Origin: Ailanthus altissimus
Taxonomy: Eukaryota; Streptophyta; Magnoliopsida; Sapindales; Simaroubaceae
Reading direction: 5' to 3'
Length of the DNA stretch: 64,000 bases
Assembly: GCA_946807835.1 (NCBI GenBank)
Contig: OX327699.1
Location: 24,478,014 to 24,542,013, forward strand
The notes beneath the pieces are model-generated. The model was not told where the DNA came from. It ran no database searches and saw only the letters and a list, made by a program, of their open reading frames with translations. Positions 22,067 through 35,525 of the stretch are shown here, in pieces. Each line of letters starts with the position of its first letter. Positions within the stretch are counted from its first letter, which is position 1. The translations under genes and the position numbers were made by a program.

Positions 22067-25000
22067 TTAGGAACCTCTCTTTGGTAGTCTCAGCTGCAGA
22101 ATTATGAAAAAACAGAATTTAAGACTTATGAGGGCAGAATGACCAATTAATCAAACCCTCAAAACATTTTCAGATTTCTGACCTTTGATTTTGTACTCCT
22201 CCACCCTCCTGAGTTTTCCTGTGTTGGGGAATATGAAAATTTCTCTATGGTCTTCATAGCAGCAACTTTATCCGTAGCTAAACCATCAACTGGCATTGAA
22301 TCCTACAATCATTATGCAATTGTTATAAGGAGAATGGGAATGGAAAATGCCTCTTTTCTTTTACCATTGCATCTTCTGTTTCACGTTTCAGTAAAAAAAA
22401 ACTCCTTATTCTTAGCATTATTACCAGAAATTTCCAAGCTAACTTAGGATTATGACAAAATGAAAAATCATGCATAGTCAGAAATGGAAAATTAAAAGAA
22501 CTTCAAACAAACTTACCTTGGCCTCCTTTTTCACTTCAGGATTTCCAATTTCCAAATGATCCACGTATAACAATATCTACACATAAAGCATAAGTTAAAA
22601 AACTAAGCCATCAGAAAAAGAATCCAATGTGCAGGCTCATTTTCTAACACCCAAATGACCTACATAGTTGAAACACATAATGCATGTCCAAACTCAGAAG
22701 AAAACCTCCATTATGGGCAGGGTATACTTTGCAAGAACTTGAAGTTTTGAATAAAACTTACCTTGTTGAGTAACTCAAAGTTTGATGCATCACTTGCCAC
22801 AACCTGAACACCAAGACAGTTGTTGGGGATACTGCAGAAGGGACAAAAAATGTTATTATAAACACACCCATCTTCTTCACACCATATACCCTTTCCTTTG
22901 GCACCTCCAAGAGTTCTGTTGCAGAGCCGCTGATCAACTGATGAAATGTCAGTCATGATAACAGGTATGCTTGATACGTTTGCACCAGATTCCAGTCTTT
23001 CCTTCAAGAGAGATACTAAGTGAGCTTTAGTGGACAAAATTAATGAGCACCTAACATAGAGATGATTCTCAGGAAGACCTAAAGGGCTTCTACAGAGTGA
23101 ACAAGAAATTTGCAATGACTTGTCCGTAACAGGACTAGCGGACAACTGTGAAGGAGCATAACAATTTATCATGACTGATACAGGGATGTTTGACTTCTTG
23201 GATTTGTTTTCTGCATAATTAGCTTCCATATCAAATTCAATTCTACGATTTGCTTCTCTGCTTGCCATTAATTTAAGGTCAACTGAAGGTGAAACCATGG
23301 TCTTCCTCCTCTTTTGGGTATGTGAATTAACACTCAAACTCAAAGATGAATCTCTTTCTGGCAGCAAATTGCAGGTGTTTTGACTGACTTCCTTATTGGG
23401 AGTGACTACCATCTCAGGCTGGGCATTGGAAGGAACTTCATCCAGATTTGTTACTGTCTTTGAATGGAGTGATAATTGATCTGGAGACTGTGTAGAAGCC
23501 TGAAATATGGTTGAACTAGAGTTTCCATCCTTAGAAAAGGATCCTGGACTAGCCAAGGTAATATTGTCATCCATACCGGGGGTTTCCTTGACAAGGGATA
23601 ATTCTCGATCTTCACTGGAGAATGGCATGGATGAAGCCTCACAGCAGCTGCAGAAAAAGAAGCTTTCTATTTCACACAACAGACTTATATAAGACATAAA
23701 AGAAATTTATATGATAGGAGCCATATCACTAGTCAAGTCTTATAAACTGCAAAAATATTAAAAAGAAACCAGCTACCACTGTACAGTAGACAGTCGCTTA
23801 ACTCATCAACTTAAAAACATTGTACTTCTTGAAATATTCAACAAGGATTCCCATTCTTACGTTGAGTGTTTCTGCAATTTGCATTCTGTGTCAATATAAT
23901 CTTTATAGCTATTAATGTCTTTATCTACTTGGACAGATGCCTGAACTTCCTCATCACCTAGCAATTGCAGCTTGGGAATAGTGCCATTATACTTCACGGC
24001 AGAGTCTACCTTCTGTCCAGAATTATCAGAACTGTTCAGTTTCTTATTTTTCTTCATTGTCAACCCCTTGCTTGAATCACTAGAATGATTGTTTTTATCA
24101 TTAACATAATCTTCACTTTCTAAGTCAATATATTGTACGCTGCTCTTGATTTTCTGATCAGTTTGCACTGATGTCTGAACTTCAAGATAGCCTTGAGACT
24201 TCAGATGGAAAAAAGTATCACCATACTTTGTTTGAGATTGTACTTTCTCTCCAGAATGATCAGACAAGTTAAGTTCCTGAGTTTTCTTTTTGTTGAACTC
24301 TTTGCATTGATCCATAGATGTGACATTGTCCACATCATTGTCAGTCTTCTCTAAGATATTCACTATATTCTTCCCAACTCGATCCTACAGCAAGTTTGGT
24401 CAGGAAAACCCATTATTAGATATTATTCTCTCACTCATTATCAACAGGGAAGAAATAGAAAATGAGTAGTAAAAAAAGGGACCTTGACATCTCTGAAAAA
24501 AGATTTTAACTCCTCTATTGATGTATCAAAGCTATCATATTGTCTAATGGATTTCCTTAGCCACTTAGAAATATATGCTGTATTCCTTTCCTCCTGAAAA
24601 CGCTCATCTGTGAGCAGAAAATGTGGCAGTGTAAACTCATTGACAAAATATCTGAGCAACTTTTACGAAATCGACAAAAAGGGATTTTACAAATATGCTA
24701 AGACTAAGGCAAAGTTTAGGAGAAAAGATGATTCGAGGCTAACAATAGACAAAACATGAACAAATAATTCAAAACAGTTACCTAATAAGATGATTGCTCC
24801 ATAATCAAACCTATGTCGTATGCAGCGTCCTGCAGAGAGTGAAAGGCAGTTAAATCATACTTCAGCACAAACAGAATATAAAATCATCAAACAATGCCGA
24901 AAGAAAACCATATCTTTCTGTTACAGTAACAACACCAGGCGTAGTATAGTGGCTGAATATAGTAATAAAATCACCTCATAAATGTCCCAAAAAATAAACT

Positions 25001-28000
25001 GAAAGTTTGACACATTGCACAGCATACCTATAGCTTGATTTAGAGCTCGAAAGGCTTGGTGGCAATACCAATCACTCCCACTTAGAAGATTTTTTGATGA
25101 TTTATATGTATCATTGTATTTCTTCTTCAATGAAACTTGAATGTCATTTCTGGAAAGAATTTCACGTGTTAGCCATTATAACTTACATAATTAGGTAATT
25201 TTTATGCAAAGAATTCATATAAAGTATTCTCACATGTTTGGAAATGGTATGCCAACAACTATCTTGAAACAGTTAAGGTCTTATAAACTGTGTAACAACC
25301 CTCAACGGGAATACTAGCAAACATGCATGCAATTGAAATTAATGTTTCTTGAGATGCGACTTGGTAGCAGTGTTGCGAGTAGGAAAGCCTACCAAGGAAG
25401 GCTTCATGGCAGAGCCCTCCAACTTTCTCTTATATTTTCTAAGTTTTAGTTATATATTCCAAATTCTTTATTACATTTTCAAATTTATACTGTATAATTG
25501 AAAACTTGGAAAGTCTGACAAAAAAACTAGAAAAATGTAAAATAAAAATTGAAAGACTGACATAGAACTACCCCTAGTAGCCTGATCTTTGCGAGTAATG
25601 CTAAATATCCTAAAAGTTATCCCAAATAAAGTGGCATGTGCATAATTTTCAAAGCAATTTATTACATTATGCCACAATTTGATCAATATCACCTTATTTG
25701 AGATGCACTTTTTGGGATAATTTTTAGGATACCTAGATTTACTCTTTATAAATTGTAAAATTGAAAAAGTGAGACTCTTAGGGACCTAAATTCCAAAGTG
25801 GGTAAAAGGATACAACCACACGAGCATTATCATCAGTAAAGTCAATTCCTTCTGAAACCTGCAAGCAAATATACCAATTAAGTAAATAAATATAAAATGC
25901 AATTTAAAAAAAAATCTCATGATGTACTTGCATGCATATGATAACCTAAATTTTCAAAATAATATAATATTTTAAAAGAACTAAGCAAAAGATAACTGTC
26001 ATAACACTTGAAACATAAATTTGACACCTTTCCTCGGCAAACTGCAAGAAAACCAGCTCCTTTCTTTTTAGTATTTTCTTGAGACTCATTTGCATTTAAG
26101 TCACTAATGCCTACTTTCTTAGCTCTTTTCTTTCTCCCAGCAGCAGGTTTATTGCCTTGCAAAATTGAGTCATAATAATTCTTCAAAATGAGCTCAAAAT
26201 CTTCCTGGTTTCCTCCTTTTGGCTCTGCAGTATCAATCAAAACAATAAGCATTGCCACTATAACTAAACCTCTATGGAAAAAGGCTAAAAATTGCAAACT
26301 GCCATAAAGAAAAAGAAAAAAAATAGATGTTTATAAATGAAGAATATTGCTCAACTTTTCTCATCACATGCTCAACTATGAAAGGATTAGAGAGGGTATA
26401 AAGAAGTACTTACCCACAGAGAGAGGTTTCTTTGCATTAAGTTGAGACCATTGGCCTGTTTCACGCCAACGATTGCACAGTTTCTCCATCAGCTTATAAC
26501 TTGGGAAGAACACAAGAGCACCGCCTGGAACAACATTGCAAATTTCCTCTAGAGACTTGCCGAGGGCATCCTTCAAAACAATACACAACCAATTAACTTA
26601 TTCAACCATGCAAGAGGAACCTATGCTCATACAATCAAAATCATTGTGACAAAATGAACAAGATACCTGGAAGGCATATCCATCAGCTGTTTTATAACTT
26701 GCATTCAGAGGATAATTACCCGGACCACTGGAAATTACAGAAACCCATACCTACCACAAAGAGTTGGAGGCTTGTAAATGCAAAGTAGCAGAACAAACCA
26801 AAATAAAAAATGGCAGAGGTGCAGGAAAACATCATTCACACCTGTGAATCAACATCAATGACATGTGGAGCCTCCAGACAAGTTCCAAACTGCACTCCAA
26901 GCTCAGATGAGAAAGAATGCACTGGCGATAAAGTCCTGATTAAAATAGAGAGATAAGTACTATTGTAAGAGGGAAGACACCATATCAAGCCATGCAACTA
27001 AAGCAGAGACATAGATAATCAACAAGAACATATGCATATATGTTAGCTTCTCCCTCAATTGTAATGGTCTGCGACAACAGATATGAAAATATAAAATGCT
27101 GTGGGGCTGCACAACATTGGGGTCTGTGGACCAACATTCAAAACTGAGCAAGAAAATAATATTGGCCAATTTTGGAGGGAACATATATATCCCCATAGAT
27201 AGATGAGATGACTCAGCTATGTTGGTTTGGCAAATGCACACTCATGAGTTGAAGAAAGTGAACAAGAATACAAGTTGTTTGTACAATGTGTATGTATTGC
27301 CTTGCAGCAGGGTAATCAAGCAATTCAGTATGAGCTTATCAATCCAGATACAATGTCATATGCTTACCCTGATGTTAAAATGACAGATAAAGAAAGTTCA
27401 GCAACATCCTTGAATACAACAGCTGGATTCAAGCACCACAAACTGAAAGTATGTGTCCAGTTGCCACCAGAATTTTCTGCATGCAGTATTATATCACTAA
27501 CAATGTCAATCATTTTTCTCTAAAGAACAAAAGGAATTGTTAATATGAACCAGCAATAACATATTGTATAACAACAACAAAAATAAACTCTTGATGGCTA
27601 CAAGAATTGCACTATCAAAGAAAACAAAGAAACCACTGAGATCTATGCTATGTACTTATGTTATTGGCTGACAACATACATATGACACTTATAAGAGTTA
27701 AACAAATCATCAAATTCTAAGCACTTACTCGCATCCTTTTTAACATGTCGTTGTAAAGCAAGCTGATAATCTGGTACATGACAACCATTCTTCGAGAAGA
27801 AATAAGTAAGCGAGGAGAATAACCCTGTGGCATTTCATAGGTAGTCAATTACAACATTAATGATGGAAAGCTATCTTATGAAGTCATAACAACAAGAAGC
27901 TTGTACCTTCCAACGTTATCACTGACATGCCACTCAAATGAGGATCCTCTGATTCTGTATCCGTAGCTGCTCTGATTGCCTTTGACCAAAAAACGTAAGT

Positions 28001-31000
28001 TACCAAACTTCGCAAACTGATCAGAACCAAACCCCAAAATTTTGTCATCACAGTACCTTTGTGGCGCACTCTAGCAAGATTGGAAAGCACTGTTGAGAGA
28101 TGTTAGCTTCTTGGAGTTCTCTTAAAGCTTTATCACCAGTCCAACTTCAATATATAATAATAATAAGGAAGAAAAATTTAAACCAAAATAATTTCATTAT
28201 ATCTAAAATTGTAAATCTAAGATGAGTTATCTCAAAAGCATACTGCATTCATCATTTAAAAGAAGCTTAGTGAAAGTAATAAGAAAATTTATTTCATTAA
28301 AAAAAAAAACTCCTTATATGATCATTGCCAACGTTAAAATGTTAAATACAAAGAACAAACTTTTACATGGCATGTAAACACAAGAAAATCAATACTTTCA
28401 GGAAAAAAATTTTAAAAAAAAGAATATACTAAGCATAAATATAACAAGGAAAATTATTATATGCCAAAACAACTACCTAGAAAAATAATGCTGAAATTCC
28501 CGCTTTGCTAATGTTGTTTTCCGGCGCTCAATCCAGCCTATGAGTTCCTATACATCCTTTACTCTTATCATGTCCAACATCCAATGATGAAACAGAACAA
28601 CTTAAAATTGAGAAGGAACTTAAAATTACCTGGATCATTTCAATTAATGGTTGATAAATCATGGGATTAATAGAGCATAATTGTCCTAGTTCCGTCTGCA
28701 GTTCTTTCATAAGGCATAACCACCATAAGCAACAAAATAGTAAAATTATAAAATTCAGAAGGAATATGTTCTTAACCTACTAAGTAAAACATCTTCCTGA
28801 ATATCCACACTACCAGCATCACGAGCAATGTCTTCTATATTGCTGCAAACCAAATCAATATATGTGAGTTTTCAACCTCATAAACAAGAAAGACAATAGC
28901 AAAACATCCGTATAAAATAAAAGCAAATCATTTTTTTTTTTTACCGTTTCCGCGGTCCTTTAAGAAATAGTAGAAGATCAAAGAAAATGTAATGTAAATG
29001 TAAGTAATTTTTGTTAGTCAGATAACAGGAAAGAGAAAAGAATTACTTCAATATGACATGATATGGTGCTGAATTAAATCAAAATAGTTTATTTTCAGTA
29101 ACTACTATAAAATATCTAACAATTTAGTTTAATTTATTTCCCTTTCTTAAATGCTCTAAAGAACTTATGGAAGTTTACAGGTAAATAATAAATAAAGAAG
29201 TCGTGTCACATACTGGGCTTCATCAAGAATTATAATGGCTCCTTTAATATCAACTTCCATTGCACCTCGAATAACAGGATTAATGATGTAGCTGTATGGA
29301 CAAAACACCAATTGAGCATCATCTGCCATAGATCGTGCCGCGTAATATGAACAACCTGAAAAATGAGGATCCTCAATGCTTTGCTGATCACCAAACTGTT
29401 GTGTTTCATATGTAGCATAAAGATACGAGATAAACCTCTAACAACTTGTCCAACTTTCACCAGATCTTCAATATCATGAACCTCGTGGCTACCTCCTTTT
29501 TGAAGTGATGGATGACCTTTGACTTTATGCATATTTCTGCTTGAAATTTTTATTAAAAGAAATGTACAGCTGTACTTTCACTTAGGTACATCAGCATATA
29601 GAGATTAGGTAGTAATTTACTTGAATTCAGGGCATCCTGATTCTCGATCCTCCAAAAGCAGCTTGCTGGAATTTACAGTAAAAGAGTTAGCAGGAAAAAG
29701 TGAGAGGAAATTTGTTGAGAGATTAAAAAACACAATAAGTTTATTTATGTTAAATGTGCACCATTCTTCATCAATATTCTCTTTGCCGCGTACATGTCTG
29801 TTTGTGCAATAATGTTTTCGTGAAGCCTGATAGAACATGAACTGAAGTTATTGACAGCTTTTGTGAGCTTGAAGTAAACCTCTACAGTAGGATTAAAAAA
29901 ACCTTTATTCAATCTGAAAATTTTTCTTTCTTGCAGATTTTAAAGCAAATATTAATCTCTAAGAGAATTAAAATAGGTTATATTTTATTAACTTTCTTCC
30001 TCACCAATTACAGACACCGCCTAAAATAAAAAGCACTCAAGTGCTAGCAGATATATCAGAGGGATGTGTTAAATTTAAACCTACCAACACTGCCATAGGC
30101 ACCCGATAAGCCGTTTTCCGATATTCAGAAATCACTTGAGAAATTTGTGAATGAGTCCTCCTTTTGACATAAAACAAAAGAAAGTTATTCAGGTAACATA
30201 TCCACATCCAAGTAAGCCAGCACCTCCTGCTTCTAATTTTGTTAATATGCAAAATTATTGATCAGCTTTCACAATAGAAAACTTCTAGCACTGTATATTC
30301 ACATCTATTTACAAACTGCGATCTCATAAACTTCAAGAACAGCATAACTTAGCAATTATCATATTTGGAATAAGCACCCAGCAATTATCATATTTGTAAT
30401 AAGTTTACTTGTAAACTTGAAGTTGACTGATGTTAAACCAGAAATGTGAATAAACTTCCATTTTCTTGTAGAAGCTTCTAGAACAATTCTTGGCATGTTC
30501 CAAGACAATTAAGACAATATAAAACTTACGATGCATAAAATATTGTCGGTGCCATCTTTTTCTTTTGATTCTTGTTATTTATAGCAACTTGAGCCATCTC
30601 GCCATTTGATGTTGGTGGAATACCTAACAGAAAGAAGCCCTATTTAAGTAACAAAATCCTAAATCAAATAAATCACATTTCCACATTATCTTCACAACAT
30701 TTCTCAACAATTGAGCTGATTAGTCTAGGGTTTATCACAATGATGAAGTAGCACTGGTAATGTTACTTGAAGGCTGCGATTCCGGGATGAATCCGCCGCC
30801 GCAGGCCAGAGGATCGGTGACGGCCTCTGGATTGGGCTTGGAGTGAGAGAGATCCGCGTACTGATTCTTTAACTTATAATTCTGCTGCCAAGCAAGAGCC
30901 GAGCAAAGAAGCGAGAGCGATTTGCCCGTTCCGGTTGGCGACTCGAGCAATGCGTGACAATGACCGTCTCTTTGCGCTCGATCGATCGTCGATATCACTC

Positions 31001-31121
31001 TGCACATGAACGCCAGCTGCGTCCCATACGGTTGGTACGGAAATTCCACTTGGATGCCACAGATTGGATAGGCATTTTGGGCCTTTTTGTAATTAGGGTT
31101 TGTATTTTTCGCACAGACCAT
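22067..31121 (-). CDS. FANCJ: FANCJ/BRIP1-type Fe-S DNA helicase (RAD3/XPD family)
   Basis: Exons from 5' to 3': 31121-30767, 30623-30530, 30160-30085, 29826-29762, 29665-29621, 29536-29436, 29355-29214, 28842-28781, 28703-28630, 28547-28477, 28144-28057, 27979-27907, 27824-about 27730, 27519-27368, 26935-26842, 26750-26667, 26570-26414, 26224-26028, 25858-25817, 25262-25234, 25149-25028, 24829-24782, 24607-24483, 24384-23861, 23647-22762, 22576-22517, 22302-22183, 22093-22067; about 1334 aa. Walker A ESPTGTGKS lies near residues 60-68. Four Fe-S Cys (C182, C197, C208, C247) precede DEAH (290-293). Helicase domain 2 has SEGIDFTDDNARV and QAIGRCIRHR. The family unwinds damaged, crosslinked or G4 DNA in the nucleus. 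A long tail (about 797-1334) follows, Ser/Asn-rich then Cys-rich. All junctions keep phase except exon 13 to 14. Confidence 0.93.
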
Positions 31122-31960
31122 TTCTGTTTTGGTTTATGCTAATTGCGGTCCGCTCTGGAGATCTTCCGAGACGGAAAGTCGGAAACTGAAGAATGAAGAT
31201 ATTTTTGGGGAGGGAAATTTACGAGTGAAAAATAGAGCCTTTGGGAGTTTTGGCGGGAAAAATTGGCGTATTGATTTTATGATTTTTTTATTGAGGCGGT
31301 AAGTCTTTTTGTCCACGCTGTTGAACTCAATCTTATGTCCCGCGTGTCGGGGTGTGGTGGAATGGAGACAATGACGTGAGTAAAATTAATTTACCTTTTA
31401 TAGCAAAAATAAAAGTTTACCGTTCAAAGAAAAATAGAGTTTATAAAAGAAAGTAAAATTAGTCATATGTGAATAATTTTTAACAAAATAATAATTAATA
31501 TTGTATCGTATTTAAAATTAACGGCGTCTATTTAAAATTAAAAAAAAGTTTAAATTTTTAATTTTTTTTAATTTTAAATGAAGATATTTTTGGGGAGGGA
31601 AATTTACGAGTGAAAAATAGAGCCTTTGGGAGTTTTGGCGGGAAAAATTGGCGTATTGATTTTATGATTTTTTTATTGAGGCGGTAAGTCTTTTTGTCCA
31701 CGCTGTTGAACTCAATCTTATGTCCCGCGTGTCGGGGTGTGGTGGAATGGAGACAATGACGTGAGTAAAATTAATTTACCTTTTATAGCAAAAATAAAAG
31801 TTTACCGTTCAAAGAAAAATAGAGTTTATAAAAGAAAGTAAAATTAGTCATATGTGAATAATTTTTAACAAAATAATAATTAATATTGTATCGTATTTAA
31901 AATTAACGGCGTCTATTTAAAATTAAAAAAAAGTTTAAATTTTTAATTTTTTGGGAAAAA
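31122..31960 (-). promoter_or_regulatory. FANCJ promoter with a 385-bp tandem duplication and two E2F sites
   Basis: A 385-bp unit (31192-31576) is repeated directly at 31577-31955 with almost no differences. Each copy contains a canonical E2F site, tttTGGCGGGAAAaa, at 31248-31262 and again at 31633-31647. E2F sites of this form drive S-phase expression of replication and repair genes, which fits a FANCJ helicase. The nearer site lies about 130 bp upstream of the start codon. Confidence 0.8.
31192..31955. repeat. 385-bp near-perfect tandem duplication
   Basis: Copies begin at 31192 and 31577 (aatgaagatatttttgggg) and run in parallel to the gtttaaatttttaatttttt ends. I noticed no differences until the terminal T-run. 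Confidence 0.95.
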
Positions 31961-32351
31961 AATTATAAATATACATTTTTTTATACAATAAATTAAAATA
32001 TAATTCAATCAAATGATATTAAACAATATTCTTATTTTTTATTATCCTCGAGGACTTCAACTATTGGTTAAGCGATGGATAACGAAATTTTAATTTTTAC
32101 TTTTGTCATCAAAATTCAAGTTTATTCTCAAATATAAAATAGAAAATTTTTTCACGATTAAAATATATTTATCTGTTTTTAACAAATTGGCAAATTCAAT
32201 CACTCTATCGTTGTTCTTTGTTTTTGTTCACTAGATTACTAGATTTTAAAGCCAATCTAACTCTAATTGAGGAATAATTATATCTTTAAATTAAGGGATA
32301 ATTATATTTTTAAAATTAAAAAACCGCACTCTTAAAATTATACTATTAATT
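31956..32351. repeat. Left part of a dispersed repeat split by an LTR element
   Basis: From about 32245 this sequence matches about 40545-40615 (ggataat, ccgcactcttaaaattatac, attaat). It continues on the other side of the LTR element at 35526. The first 280 bp are AT-rich with nothing recognised. Confidence 0.7.
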
Positions 32352-33367
32352 TGTTACGGATAGCACGTCATGCATTTTAATTTTGACATCGCTATGGCAT
32401 CAATTAAGTCACAATTTTGATACCCCTTTTATTTTATGCACAACGAAAAATCACAACTCACATTATAAGTAAAAATACATAAGATTAACACACCAATAAA
32501 GATAAATAAAACAAACCAATCAACAAGACACAAGATATACGTGGTTCGGCCCAAAATTACCTACGTCCACGGAGAATCTATGATCCAGCTTCTTATTATT
32601 GAAATAGATCACTGAGTATCTTCTTATATCATCAATGATCCCACAAGACTCCTTAGCATCTCCTATAGAGACCTCTAAGCATCTACCATTGATCACCATA
32701 ACTCCCTAAGACCTCTTAGTATCTCCTCATAATAGATTTTTACAAGAAACACAAGAATAGCCCGAGCATCTAAGCCAAAATGATCTATGGTATTTCTCTT
32801 TTATTCACTCAAATAACCTAAAGAAGAAAACACCCCCAAAGGTTACACCCTAATGCACCACGCACTTAGTGCCTACCTAACTCCTCTATTATCTCTTATG
32901 GTTACATTTTGAAACCTTATATGCTTAATCATAAACAAGGGTTTATAAGTGTTTATATAGGGTGTATTCCGTGCCTACAAACCCTATTCCTTGTTAGAGT
33001 AAGAGTCCACTTGTTTTGGAAGTCCAAAACTTCCCAAAACTAGAAATCCCGAACCAAAACGGACATTCTGACGCGTCTGGGCGCCGCGGCGCTCATCCCT
33101 GGGCGAGCGCCGCAGCACTAGCCCTTCTCACGCCCATTACCACGGCGCTGGATTTCTGTGTTGAGTGCCGCGGCGCTGGCAGCTCCTTCGCGATTTCTTC
33201 ATTTTTTTCGCATTTTTAAGTCCCGTTTCACTTCCCTCTTCATGTCTCACACATCCTAAGCTTCTCCATACGTGTCCCACACATTTTAGACTTCTTGTGA
33301 TTCTCCACTTTGGTATTCATCTCAATTATTATCCAACCAAAATTGTTGAATTACCAATTTTTCAACA
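32352..33367 (-). repeat. LTR (left) of a short-interior LTR element
   Basis: This 1016-bp LTR starts TGTTACGG and ends ttcaaca, and is paired with 34526-35525. It carries the tggttcggcccaaaatta and cctacgtccacgg motif common in plant LTRs. It also has a GC-rich island with gcgccgcggcgct near 33081-33093. Confidence 0.85.
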
Positions 33368-34423
33368 AATCCCCTACTTGATTCAAAATCTCTCCCCATA
33401 AAACTAATCACCGTCACCCCTCATTGACCAATGCTCACTAGCATGGTCTATAAGTCAAGTCTCAGACTTAACTAAGGCTCTTACGACTACGTTCTCCAAA
33501 GATTCCTGAATGTTGATGTCTAGAGTAGTTCAATGTTGTGATATTCATATTCTGAAGACACCATAACCACAACCCTTAATGGTGAAAACACATTCTCGCC
33601 ATTGCTACTCTTCCCACACATTCTCTTTCGACCCCTGTCACAAAGTGATATATCAAAAGCTGCTTTATGGTCCGTTTTAAATCAACCCTATGTTGATCCC
33701 ATTCTAAGCACTTTTCTACAAGCACATAGCCTCCATCTGTGCTTTATCACTCCCCCGATCCTTTTACTTTCCTTTTAGTGTTCCTTCCGTATGCCTTCAA
33801 TGAATCTCCCTATTTTGATCTAGCAGTCCCGAGTCCTCTAGGTCTTTATGAGATGAGGAATAAAATCTCATACCTAGTCCCTCACTTATTTTTTTCACTA
33901 TGTAGTCTTAATTTTATTCTACCAATCCCCTGTGACTTACCATAAGCCATATTACTCCAATTGGTAAATAATGATTCTCCATGACTCATATGAAAACACT
34001 ACCCTAGATCCCAAAAATAGTTCGTTCATCAGACACTAATTCCTCCAGAAGCTCTCATGCAATCAAAGTCTTTGCCTAGTCATCCAACAGACTTGCAAAT
34101 TCACAGTCCTTCTATCTTTGTCTTCCTCTTAGGACTATCCATTTTAGTGCCCTAGACACCTTTTGGATCTGCCCTTCAATCTTTATTGTTCATCTTTTGC
34201 TATCTTTATTTTGTGTCTAATCTGAATGATTATTCTAACTAGGACCTAGATGACGTCATCTTCTTGGAAGTCTTCTTCAAAAGTGATCTCTACTTCAAAA
34301 CTCTCCAGTAAGGCCATCATCTTTTCCTCTTTTAGATAATCATCTTCTCTGTTGTTCTTCTTTTATATTTGTGAGTCTCTATGGCTGACAATTTTTGCTC
34401 TGCAATTTGACACTGCCGCCTAT

Positions 34424-34530
34424 GCTCTATAATATGGACTTCAACCCATGGCTCTAATACTAGTTTGGACTTCTACTCAAGCTTTGATACCAATTTGTAC
34501 TTTAACCTACGCTTTGATACTAGTTTGCTG
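34424..34530. repeat. Four tandem primer-binding-site-like units of about 30 bp
   Basis: Units begin at about 34424 (gctctata), 34451 (gctctaatac), 34481 (gctttgatac) and 34511 (gctttgatac). Each is followed by tagttt/caattt and a spacer. The core is the complement of the tRNA-Met primer site. Only the last unit abuts the LTR. Confidence 0.8.
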
Positions 34531-35525
34531 CGGATATCACGCCATGTACTTTAATTTGACACCCCTATGACATCAACTAAGCTACAACCTTGATACCCAT
34601 TTTATTCTATGCGCAGCGAAAAACTATAACTCACACTATAAGTAAGAATACATAATATTAACACACCAATAAAGATAAAAAAAAAACAAACCAATCAACA
34701 AGACACAAGATATACATGATTCGGCCCAAAATTGCCTACGTCCACAGAGGATCCATGATCCAACTTCTTATTATTGAAATAGATCATTGAGTATTTTCTT
34801 ATATCATCAATGATCCCACAAGACCCCTTAGTATCTCATATAGAGACCTCTAAGCATCTACCCTTGATCACCATAACTCCCTAAGTCCTCTTAGTATCTC
34901 CTCATAAGAGATTTTTACAAGGAACACAAGAATTGTCCGAGCATCTAAGTCAAAATGATCTATGGTGTTTATCTTTTATTCACTCAAAGAACCTAAAGAA
35001 TAAACACCCCTAAAGGTTACACCCTAGTGCACCATGCACTTAGTGCCTACCTAGCTCCTCTGTTATCTCTTATGGTTACATCTTGAAACCTTAGATGCTT
35101 AATCTTATAAATGTTTATATAGGGTGTATTTCGTGCCTACAAACCCTATTCCTTGTTAGAGTAAGAGTCCACTTATTTTGGAAGTCCAAAACTTCCCAAA
35201 ACTCATAATTTTGAACTAAAACGGACATTCTGATGCGTCTGGGCGCCGCGGCGCTCATCCCTGGGCGCTGCAACATTGGCCCTTCTCACACCCATCGCCA
35301 CGGCGCTGGGTTTTTGTGTTGAGCGCCGCGGCGCTGGCAGCTCCCTCGCGATTTCTTCGTTTCCTTCGTATTTTTGAGTCCCATTTCACTTCCCCTTTCA
35401 TGTCCCACATGTCCTAGACTTCTCCATACGTGTCTTACACGTTCTAGACTTCTTGTGATTCTCTACTTTGTTATTCATCTCAATTCTTGTCCAACTAAAA
35501 TTGTTGAATTATCAATTTTTCAACA
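34526..35525 (-). repeat. LTR (right) of the short-interior LTR element
   Basis: This 1000-bp LTR starts TGCTGCGG and ends tttcaaca. It aligns along its length with 32352-33367, including the GC island (gcgccgcggcgct, about 35244-35256). Confidence 0.85.

Larger units (their letters stand above)
32352..35525 (-). mobile_element. LTR retroelement with about 1.16-kb interior and no recognisable polyprotein (TRIM/LARD-like or deleted)
   Basis: Two LTRs of about 1 kb flank 33368-34525. On the minus strand a decayed tRNA-Met primer site (complement of gctttgatact) lies directly inside the right LTR. A purine tract lies inside the left LTR (complement of cccctact near 33370). Flanking bases taatt (32347-32351) and taatc (35526-35530) are a 4-of-5 target duplication. 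The interior has only short frames with no gag, protease or RT motifs. It must have been mobilised in trans, or be a remnant. Confidence 0.85.

Noticed and set aside
33016..33401. Open frames inside the LTR
   Set aside because: They lie within a repeated LTR, are not kept in the paired LTR and show no retroviral motifs.
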